Assembly (NCBI GenBank): GCA_014377495.1
Contig: JACMPN010000084.1
Span: 1-26,507, forward strand
DNA from: Candidatus Sericytochromatia bacterium
GTDB lineage: Bacteria > Cyanobacteriota > Sericytochromatia > JACMPN01
Direction: 5' to 3'
Length of the DNA: 26,507 bases
A program made the position numbers and the translations under genes. The notes below the pieces were generated by a model. The model ran no database searches. It saw nothing but the letters and a program-made list of their open reading frames with translations, and was not told the origin of the DNA. How positions within the stretch are numbered: position 1 is the stretch's first letter; each line of letters starts with the position of its first letter. Below, piece by piece: positions 20,261 through 26,507 of this stretch.

Positions 20261-22948
20261 ATGGCGTATCAGGACAAAAATGACCGCTGGCTGGGCGCAC
20301 CGATCACGGTGGCCGGCCTCACCGAGCCTGCCCGCCAGGCCTTGCGCCTGCAGGTCGCCCGCTGGCAGCAGGCCAGACGCCAGCTGTGTCTGTCGATCGT
20401 GCAGGGGTTGCCTGCTGATGTCGATGCACCGGCCATCCTGGCCATCCTGCCTGATCGGGTCTTGCGCGAGGAGGCCCGACGCTGGGCCCTGTGGCTCGTC
20501 TCCGGGGAACGGGGGCTGCTGACCTGGTACCAGCAGACGGTCGTAGCGATGCCCACAGAGCCGTCCTGGCGGTTGGAGCGCGAGTTTTATCAGCAGGTGC
20601 GCCCCCTGATGCGTCCGCTGATCCGGCCCGAAGGGGCACGGGCCTGGCGCTGGCATCGGCGGCATGGTCTGGACCTGACGGCCTGGCTCGGGGCGTGGGC
20701 CGACGGCGCCGAGTTGCAGGTTCCCGCCCGGTTGCGCCCGTTGATCGCCGACGGGATCCAGCCGGTCCTCGGTCAGTGGCTGTATTGGAACGAGACCTGG
20801 GTGATCCACCTCTTCTGGCCGCCCTGCCGCACGGAGTCGCGCACCCTGCCCCGCATGGCCGCCGCCCTGCTCGTGCCGCCACTGGTCGTCCCCGCCTCCA
20901 GCGGTTACCGCGTCCAACGCGGCGATACCTTATGGGGGATCGCCAACAGCCAGACAGGCACCGGGACGAACTGGCACCAGCTGTATACCGCCAACCGCGA
21001 GCGCATCAGCCATCCGCACTGGATCTATCCGGGTCAGGTGCTGGTGATGCCGACGAACAGCCAGACGCCAGCCCCGCCGCCCGCTGCCGGTGATGCCATT
21101 GTCGTGCGACCCGGTGACACGCTGTGGCGGCTGGCGCACGATCACAGCGGGCATGGTAGCTGGTGGCCCCAGCTCTGGACCGCCAATCGTGATCGGCTGC
21201 AGCGTCCCGACCGCCTTTCCGTGGGCCTGCGCCTGCGGTGGCCGAGTCAGTGGGTTTTGCCGATGGCCATGGACACGCCGGGGGCCAGAACCGCCCCCCG
21301 GCGTCTCGATCCCATGGCGCCCCTGACTCCGAGCCCGGAAACGCCGGCCCCGACCGTGGCGTTGCCAGTGGTCGTGCCGCCCGTGCGTCGCACAGTGCCA
21401 CCCGCCAAGCCGCTTCCAACCACCCGCAGATTGCCGGAACGGTCACTCCAGCCTTCGGCTTTGGTCCCTTCCCGGGCGTTGCGGGTCCCTACCGGCAACG
21501 GGCCCGTCCTGTTGTCCGTGCCGTCGTTGCCGGCCGTGCCGTTGCGGCCGCTGCCCGATCAGGCGCCAGCGACTTCGAGCCGGCCGTTGCGTCCAACGTC
21601 GGATGCACTGCTGTCTACACCGACCACCCGGCTAGATGCGCTTACCGATGCGTTGGCGCCCACGTCTGCCACGCCATCCGACCGTGCCGTGTTGTCCACG
21701 CCCGTGATACAGCCGGCCATCGTGCAGCCTTTGCAGCCCGAGTGGCCCGCCGCGTCCGTGGCACCGCCGCGTCCCGGCATCCTGCAACCCGTACAGCCGT
21801 TGAATCGGCCGGTAACGCCGCCATCAGTGCTCCCACCATCCGATTCCCCAAGCGGGCAGCCCTCAGCCTGGCCGCCGCCTGTGTCGGAGCGGCCGTCAAC
21901 GGCCGGCGCCAGTGACGGCGGGTCCACGAGCGGCGTGATCAAGGCCGGCGCCAGTGATGCCGCCACGGTTAGTCAGTCCGTGACCGGTCCACAGTCGTCG
22001 ACTCCAGCCCTCGCCAGTGAGGCCGGGGCATTGCCGACCGTGGCGTTGGTGGATCCATGGGCGGCGATCGAGACTGCCGACGTGATCCTGCCGGCCGATG
22101 TCCCCGTGAGTCCGACCACACCCGAGTCGTCGGAGGGGCCCGTGTCGTTGCCGCCGATCCAGGTGCCGGTGCTGACGGCCGTGCGGCCGGGAGACGGCGG
22201 CACCGATCCCTGGGAAGGCTGGCTCCATCCCGAACGCCCGGATCCGGCCCATCCGGAACTGCAGGCGGCGATCGTGATGCCCCAGGTGGCGCCCGCAGCG
22301 ATATGGCCACGGGTGGGTTGGAACGGGGTTCCGGAATACCTGACTGAGACGGCGGCGGATCAAAAGCCGATGTCCGGCTGGGCGATGAACAGGCAGCGGT
22401 TGTCGGCGGACTGGCAGTGGCAGTCCTGGCTCGTGCGTGGCCGGTGGACGTTTGGGCAATACAGCCTGGCGGAGGGTGATCAGCGGTCCAATCGCCAGGA
22501 AAGTTGGGTGGATGTCGATTTCGGCCAACGGTGGTCGCCGATGACCGGTCTGCAGTTGGGGCTGCTGGGGCGGGCCAGTTGGTGGTCCCGGCGGAGTGGG
22601 GCCGGCAGTGTCACCGATCTGCGCGCCGCCGACATCCAGGGCTTCGGCCTGGGACCCGTGGGGCAGATGGCAATCGCACTGGGTGGCGGCAATTCCCTGA
22701 TGGTGGAGGCCGGCGTCCAGCCGATGATGGGGCTGACCTTCAGCGGACCGACCCAGGCGGCAGGTCAGGTCGGGGTGGTCGAGGGGATGATCGGCTGGCG
22801 GGCGAACTGGGGTGCCTGGTCCCCACAGGTCGGGTATCGGGGCCGCTGGCTCTACGATGCCGATGGGCGGTTCGGCCAAGTCGCCCATGGGCTCATCGGC
22901 GGGGTGACGATCGGCTGGCCGGGACAAAACGGGCCGGAAACGCCTTAG
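20261..22948 (+). CDS. LysM protein with long Pro-rich linker and C-terminal beta-barrel
   Basis: The start at 20261 has GGAGAGG 5 nt before it, 13 nt after the SLH gene stop; an in-frame ATG at 20180 inside that gene has no support. Residues 1-195 form a helical, Trp/Arg-rich domain that I do not recognise. Around 199-213 a hydrophobic stretch (MAAALLVPPLVVPASS) looks like a signal or anchor. Two LysM modules follow at about 214-264 (RVQRGDTLWGIA ... YPGQVLVMP) and 278-328 (VVRPGDTLWRLA). LysM binds the GlcNAc of peptidoglycan. Residues ~330-685 are a Pro/Ser/Thr-rich linker. Residues ~688-890 repeat the barrel of the SLH gene (PEYLTETA, GWAM, DIQGFGLG, MIGWRAN, YRGRWLYDADG), but end in IGWPGQNGPETP, not a terminal Phe. 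A wall-to-outer-membrane tether is inferred. Confidence 0.78.
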   Translation: MAYQDKNDRWLGAPITVAGLTEPARQALRLQVARWQQARRQLCLSIVQGLPADVDAPAILAILPDRVLREEARRWALWLVSGERGLLTWYQQTVVAMPTEPSWRLEREFYQQVRPLMRPLIRPEGARAWRWHRRHGLDLTAWLGAWADGAELQVPARLRPLIADGIQPVLGQWLYWNETWVIHLFWPPCRTESRTLPRMAAALLVPPLVVPASSGYRVQRGDTLWGIANSQTGTGTNWHQLYTANRERISHPHWIYPGQVLVMPTNSQTPAPPPAAGDAIVVRPGDTLWRLAHDHSGHGSWWPQLWTANRDRLQRPDRLSVGLRLRWPSQWVLPMAMDTPGARTAPRRLDPMAPLTPSPETPAPTVALPVVVPPVRRTVPPAKPLPTTRRLPERSLQPSALVPSRALRVPTGNGPVLLSVPSLPAVPLRPLPDQAPATSSRPLRPTSDALLSTPTTRLDALTDALAPTSATPSDRAVLSTPVIQPAIVQPLQPEWPAASVAPPRPGILQPVQPLNRPVTPPSVLPPSDSPSGQPSAWPPPVSERPSTAGASDGGSTSGVIKAGASDAATVSQSVTGPQSSTPALASEAGALPTVALVDPWAAIETADVILPADVPVSPTTPESSEGPVSLPPIQVPVLTAVRPGDGGTDPWEGWLHPERPDPAHPELQAAIVMPQVAPAAIWPRVGWNGVPEYLTETAADQKPMSGWAMNRQRLSADWQWQSWLVRGRWTFGQYSLAEGDQRSNRQESWVDVDFGQRWSPMTGLQLGLLGRASWWSRRSGAGSVTDLRAADIQGFGLGPVGQMAIALGGGNSLMVEAGVQPMMGLTFSGPTQAAGQVGVVEGMIGWRANWGAWSPQVGYRGRWLYDADGRFGQVAHGLIGGVTIGWPGQNGPETP

Positions 22949-22968
22949 AGACTATCTCTGGCAGCAAT

Positions 22969-23021
22969 CCTGCCTTCACTGCCCCTGCACGCCCTGAGCG
23001 GACGCTTGCAGGGGCGGCAGG
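22969..23021 (+). terminator. Bulged long hairpin after the LysM gene
   Basis: CCTGCC (22969-22974)/GGCAGG (23016-23021) and GCCCCTGCA (22981-22989)/TGCAGGGGC (23007-23015) stack into a 15-bp stem with a 6-nt bulge and a 17-nt loop, starting 20 nt past the stop. It lies between convergent genes and may end transcription from one or both sides. No T-run. Confidence 0.5.
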
Positions 23022-23130
23022 CTGTGTCGATCAACATCGTCTACCGCATCACGTTGGAATTGCTCATCAGCAGTCAGGAAGTCATCCCGATCGATGTCGG
23101 CGACCAGGACCGCGTTTAGTGAGCGGACCG

Positions 23131-24666
23131 CTACAGCAACGGACTGAGCAGATGGGCGACAGTTTCCAGGAACTCAGCGCCGAAGCGGCGGTTCTGCAGA
23201 TCTTCCGGCCGGATCTCGACGCTGCGCACCAGATCCTTTTCAAACAATGCGGCCAGGCTGGCATTGATCGCCTGACTATTGATGATGCAGTTGGCCTCGA
23301 AGTTCAGTTGCAGGCTGCGGATGTCGAGATTGGCGCTGCCGACAACCGAGAGCTTGTCGTCGATGAGGACGCTTTTGGCGTGCAGGATGGCCCCGTCATA
23401 TTCGAAGATGCGGATGCCCGCCGCCAGCAGGTCCCCATAGTAGGAGCGGCCGGCGAGCCTGACGAAAGGCACATCGCTGCGGTGGGGCAGCATCAGCCGG
23501 ACGTCGACGCCTTTGTAGGCCGCCGTGCGCAAGGCTACCTGGATAGCCGTGTCCGGGATGAAATAGGGCGTGGTCAGCCACAGCCGCCGCTTGGCCCCCG
23601 TGATACCGATGAACAGGGCGTCGTGGGTGGCGTTTTGGCGGGTGTCCGGCCCACTGGCCATGATCCGGCACCGGGCCACGTGACAGCGAGCCCGATCCCG
23701 CAAGGCCTCCGGCGTCTGGGGTGTGGTGCCCCCGAAATAGGCGGGATCGGCGAGGTTTTCGCCGTTGGCGAAGAACCAGTCGTCGGCGAAGACCTCCTGC
23801 AACTGGTCGACGACGGGGCCGTCGAGCCGGACGGCCAGGTCGTGCCAGTCGCGGGTGTACCCGTCTCCGATGTTCAGCCCGCCGATAAAGCCCGTCTGGC
23901 CGTCGATGACGATGATCTTGCGGTGGTTGCGGAAGTTGATCGTGTTTTGCCAGCTGAAGATCCGGGCGGGCAGAAAGAAGGCGATGGCCGCCCCCGCTGC
24001 CTTCAGGGGTTCCATGAAGCTGTCGTTGACGGCCGACCCGCCGACAGCATCGATCAGCACCCGCACCTCGACACCGGCCTTGGCCTTGGTAACGAGCAGG
24101 TCTCGGAAATGCCGCCCCGTGGCATCAGCTTCCCAAATGTAGAACTGCAAGTGGATGTGGTGACGGGCCGCCTCGATGGCCGTGATCATCACCGGATAGG
24201 CTTCGGCCGCATCGACGAGCAGTTCCACCTGGTTGTCCCGGGTGACGGGAAAAATCTGCCCCAACTCGTCATCGGAGAGAGAGGGAGCGGTGGCCAGGGC
24301 CCCCATGCTGCGCAGCGGCACGTCCGGCAGGCGGGCTCCCAGGGCGGAGATGTGACGGCTCATCACGTTGCGGGCGTTGACCCGGCGGCGTTTGATGCGC
24401 TGCATGCGCAACCGTCCGATCGTCCACCAGGCGAACACGCCGACCACCGGCAGGCCGATCAGGGCAAAGAGCCAGGCCAGCGACGACAGGGGTTGGCCCT
24501 TGCGGTGGTAAAGCACCGACGGGACCGTGGCGACGGCCATCAGGTTGGCGATGAGCCAGACGACCGTTCCCCAGGTGAATTGCCAACCCAGCTCGGTGGT
24601 GGTCTGGAGCACGGCGAAAAGACCTCTCAGTCCCTTCAGCATACCCGAGTGGCCTGAGGTCGCCAT
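23131..24666 (-). CDS. cls: Cardiolipin synthase (phospholipase D family)
   Basis: It joins two phosphatidylglycerols (or a related pair) into cardiolipin at the inner membrane. Two N-terminal membrane helices lie in the first ~75 residues (WGTVVWLIANLMAVATVPSVL and SLAWLFALIGLPVVGVFAWW). Two phospholipase D domains follow, with HxK(x)4D motifs NHRKIIVIDG and HAKSVLIDD, each followed by the family GxxNIGD / GSANLD. Starting at ATG 24666 gives 511 residues, the normal length for Cls. A frame to 24828 would add 54 residues without homology and would run over the promoter at 24763-24791. ATG 24642 (MLKGLRG) is also possible; neither start has a clear ribosome site. It converges on the LysM gene. 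Confidence 0.92.
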   Translation of the reverse strand: MATSGHSGMLKGLRGLFAVLQTTTELGWQFTWGTVVWLIANLMAVATVPSVLYHRKGQPLSSLAWLFALIGLPVVGVFAWWTIGRLRMQRIKRRRVNARNVMSRHISALGARLPDVPLRSMGALATAPSLSDDELGQIFPVTRDNQVELLVDAAEAYPVMITAIEAARHHIHLQFYIWEADATGRHFRDLLVTKAKAGVEVRVLIDAVGGSAVNDSFMEPLKAAGAAIAFFLPARIFSWQNTINFRNHRKIIVIDGQTGFIGGLNIGDGYTRDWHDLAVRLDGPVVDQLQEVFADDWFFANGENLADPAYFGGTTPQTPEALRDRARCHVARCRIMASGPDTRQNATHDALFIGITGAKRRLWLTTPYFIPDTAIQVALRTAAYKGVDVRLMLPHRSDVPFVRLAGRSYYGDLLAAGIRIFEYDGAILHAKSVLIDDKLSVVGSANLDIRSLQLNFEANCIINSQAINASLAALFEKDLVRSVEIRPEDLQNRRFGAEFLETVAHLLSPLL

Positions 24667-24762
24667 CGTCCAGACCAAGCACGCTGCCGCACGATAGCCA
24701 TGGTCCCGTCCGGTGTCGTCACGGGGCGATTCGGCAGGCAACAAGGACACAAGACCGATCAA

Positions 24763-24791
24763 ATGACAGCCGGTTGTGAACCATCTACAAT
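24763..24791 (+). promoter_or_regulatory. Sigma-70 promoter of the tyrosine-repeat gene
   Basis: ATGACA (24763-24768), 17 bp, TACAAT (24786-24791): each hexamer differs from consensus at one position. Predicted start is near 24798, with a leader of about 58 nt to ATG 24856. Confidence 0.65.
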
Positions 24792-24855
24792 CAGGGGGAT
24801 TGGGGGAATGAACAGCCCACCGATTCATAAGCCGACGTTGACGAGAGGGTTTCCA

Positions 24856-26507
24856 ATGAACGGTCTGACTGCCATGGGACCTGCTCTCTCAGCCGCCGAC
24901 ATGCTTGTCACGGCGAAGTCCCCCGTTTCGACGTCAAGTCAGCCTGCCCAGATCCCGACAGCGATCGCGGCGCCGATCGGCCCACAGGATTCAGCCCATG
25001 TCGGGCTTGCGCAGGTTCACCAGTTCAGCATCGGGCCGGTGGGCATTCAGGACGTCCCGCCGGCCACCGGGCTGGAAGTGCAGCAGTTTTTGAGCGACCA
25101 GGCCTCGGTGCATCCCAGTGCGATCGCCTTGTCAGGTGACGATTTGCTCATCTTCACCCCGAGTGCGCCACCGGTGCGGGCAAGCATGGCCGATATCAGG
25201 ACTGCCATGACGCCGGGACTGGCCGCCTCGCCCATGGGGCAGGCCCTGCAGGTCTTCGAGGTTGCCCATAACAGCGGCTTATCGTCGGCGCCCATCCGGG
25301 CGATCCTGTCCGGCCACCAGGCGGAACCGGCCGCCCCGCCGCCCAGCATGGCCGAAACGCTGTCGCACGTCGCATTCGCTGTCGACGTCGAGATCTATGT
25401 CAACAGCCCGCGGGGCCTGGCGGCGGACATGAGTGCTGCGGCCAGGTTCACCGGTCAGGCGCAACGTGGCGTCGAGATCTCGGCGATCCTCCAGAGCAGT
25501 CCCGTCAAAATGCGGCCCGAAATCATCCGCATGCACCAGGCGGCCCTCGACGGCGGACTGCAGGTCATCACCAAAGCGTTTGCCGACGCCCGGCAAACCG
25601 GCAAATACGACGGTGCCTTCGATGCCATCCAATCGTTCCATAAGCTCTGTGCGTCCATTACGGAGTCACCCCATTGGCAGAACCGCAGTGCCACGCTGCA
25701 GACCACGATTGCCGAAGCCCAGAGCAAGCGCGTTGTGCCGGTCAGCCTGGGTAGCCAGGCCGATCCGAACCCTGCCCTCGGTCTGCCGTCCGCCGACCAT
25801 GCCGATGACGCAGTGTCCCAGCCCTCACAGTTCACGCCGGGCCAGACCCCTGCTCCCGGTCTGCCGTCCGCCGACCATGCCTATGACGCAGTGTCCCAGC
25901 CTTCACAATTCACGCCGGGCCAGACCCCTGCCCCCAGTCTGCCGTCCGCCGACCATGCCTATGACGCAGTGTCCCAGCCTTCACAATTCACGCCGGGCCA
26001 GACCCCTGCTGTCAGTCTGCCGCCGACCGATCACGCCTATGACACGGTGCCCAAGCCCCCGCAGGCTGCACAGTCCCCAACCCTGGCTGCCGCGTCCGAT
26101 CCGCCGCCGACCGATCACGCCTATGACACAGTACCTAAGCGCCCGCAGTCTGTACCGGCCCCGACCCCGGCCGCTGAGTCCGTTCCGCCGCCCACCGATC
26201 ACGCCTATGACACAGTTCCCAAGCCCCCGCAGGCTGCACCAGCCCCCGCCGCGGTGACGATGATTGCTGATAAGAATATTTCGGCTGAATCGCTGCGTTT
26301 CGCTAAAAAAAATCAATTGAAGCGGCCTGGTAAGGTGGGCGATGTGGTGCTCAATCGTCAGGGCGAGGTTTTTAAACTGCCAGACCCTGCTCCGAGCCGC
26401 GAAAATGCGGCAAACCGGACAGCAGGACAGGCAGAGGCGCCTTCAGCGCACGAACTTGCCGAGTATACGGAATCAGCGGATTTGCACGAGCCACTCAAGG
26501 ATCTTGA
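24856..26507 (+). CDS. Unrecognised large protein with Pro-rich DHAYD[A/T]V tandem repeats (partial)
   Basis: The frame is open for 550 codons to the right edge, so the C-terminus is missing. The start is firm: AGAGGG about 6 nt before the ATG and a good promoter 65 nt upstream. The N-terminus (MNGLTAMGPALSAADMLVTA) is Ser/Ala-rich with no Sec signal, resembling leaders of proteins exported by type III or other one-step systems, or simply a cytoplasmic protein. Residues ~60-300 form an Ala-rich, mostly helical region I do not recognise (QVFEVAHNSGLSSAPIRAIL; MSAAARFTGQAQRGVEISAI; IQSFHKLCASI). Residues ~310-465 are six tandem repeats with Tyr343, 369, 395, 423 and 451; the first copy has Asp317 in place of Tyr. 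The tail after the repeats (DKNISAESLRFAKKNQLKRPGKVGDVVLNRQ) has AT-richer codons than its neighbours. Confidence 0.72.
   Translation, partial: MNGLTAMGPALSAADMLVTAKSPVSTSSQPAQIPTAIAAPIGPQDSAHVGLAQVHQFSIGPVGIQDVPPATGLEVQQFLSDQASVHPSAIALSGDDLLIFTPSAPPVRASMADIRTAMTPGLAASPMGQALQVFEVAHNSGLSSAPIRAILSGHQAEPAAPPPSMAETLSHVAFAVDVEIYVNSPRGLAADMSAAARFTGQAQRGVEISAILQSSPVKMRPEIIRMHQAALDGGLQVITKAFADARQTGKYDGAFDAIQSFHKLCASITESPHWQNRSATLQTTIAEAQSKRVVPVSLGSQADPNPALGLPSADHADDAVSQPSQFTPGQTPAPGLPSADHAYDAVSQPSQFTPGQTPAPSLPSADHAYDAVSQPSQFTPGQTPAVSLPPTDHAYDTVPKPPQAAQSPTLAAASDPPPTDHAYDTVPKRPQSVPAPTPAAESVPPPTDHAYDTVPKPPQAAPAPAAVTMIADKNISAESLRFAKKNQLKRPGKVGDVVLNRQGEVFKLPDPAPSRENAANRTAGQAEAPSAHELAEYTESADLHEPLKDL
25783..26250 (+). 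repeat. In-frame tandem repeats encoding DHAYD[A/T]V units
   Basis: Three 78-bp units (26 codons) start at 25783, 25861 and 25939, each reading LPSADHA(Y/D)DAVSQPSQ then FTPGQTPA. They merge into three 84-bp-spaced units (GAT of the core at 26029, 26113 and 26197) reading PPTDHAYDTVPK(P/R)PQ plus an Ala/Pro spacer. Copies 2 and 3 are nearly identical at DNA level, a sign of recent duplication. Confidence 0.93.

Noticed and set aside
23024..23119. A 31-codon GTG-started frame, in frame with the LysM gene after its stop
   Set aside because: No ribosome site, and the preceding hairpin fits a terminator. Readthrough of the TAG would add ~56 codons, but nothing supports it.
22504..24657. A 717-codon plus-strand frame antisense to cls
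   Set aside because: It runs through the end of the LysM gene in another frame and the whole of cls, whose phospholipase D motifs are unambiguous.
25783..26250. CRISPR-like direct repeats
   Set aside because: The repeats are in-frame coding units without distinct spacers, and they are not palindromic.
25433..26257. A 274-codon plus frame rich in Arg/Pro repeats over the tyrosine-repeat gene
   Set aside because: It is the shifted frame of the same tandem repeats and starts without a ribosome site. The 24856 frame has a promoter, a ribosome site and is open to the window edge.
1..26507. tRNA, rRNA, insertion sequences, prophage or restriction/defence genes
   Set aside because: I found no cloverleaf T-arm sequence, rRNA segment, transposase or integrase motif, or terminal repeats in any intergenic space.

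Overview
The window is high-GC bacterial DNA spanning a chromosome replication origin. The leftward block reads rpmH-rnpA-yidD-yidC-jag-mnmE. Rightward come dnaA, then later dnaN-recF-dciA. About 20 DnaA-box-like sites lie between panC and dnaN. This layout is typical of the origin region in many bacterial phyla. The organism is probably a diderm: an SLH-domain protein and a LysM protein both end in predicted outer-membrane beta-barrels, and lipoproteins and flagellar hook/rod-family proteins are present. SLH proteins with barrels are known from Cyanobacteriota and their non-photosynthetic relatives, Deinococcota, Negativicutes and Thermotogota. YidC is short and lacks the large periplasmic domain usual in Proteobacteria. 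My best guess is a flagellated, non-photosynthetic relative of Cyanobacteria, but the sequence alone does not settle the phylum.

Layout. 1-385: 3' end of a flagellar rod/hook-family gene. 400-4507 (minus): mnmE, jag/khpB, yidC, yidD, rnpA, rpmH, a tightly packed block for tRNA modification, membrane insertion, RNase P and ribosomal protein L34. 4508-10143 (plus): dnaA with a good promoter, a second flagellar hook/rod-family gene, a MscS channel, and panB-panC (pantothenate synthesis). 10144-11194: oriC, with three DnaA-box clusters, three strong dyads and an AT-rich unwinding element carrying DnaA-trio-like triplets next to dnaN. 11195-14002 (plus): dnaN, recF and a DciA/DUF721 protein with a zinc-ribbon tail, a replication and repair operon.

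14030-24666 is accessory envelope territory: a small helical protein (minus), a lipoprotein tyrosine phosphatase, two overlapping genes for predicted exported proteins (one Pro/Thr-rich; one with a regulatory-like domain, an IPT/TIG-like domain and a propeller-like region), then the SLH-barrel and LysM-barrel pair, and a convergent cardiolipin synthase. 24856-26507 (plus, runs off the end): a large unrecognised protein with no signal peptide. It carries six tandem Pro-rich repeats, five of which have a DHAYD[A/T]V core resembling tyrosine-phosphorylation repeats of secreted effectors.

Most novel candidates: (1) tandem genes sharing a C-terminal barrel but carrying different wall-binding modules (SLH versus LysM), possibly a two-part outer-membrane tether; (2) the tyrosine-repeat protein; (3) an origin with two box classes (TGTGGATAA and TGGGGATAA) and an orientation switch at a long dyad next to the unwinding element.
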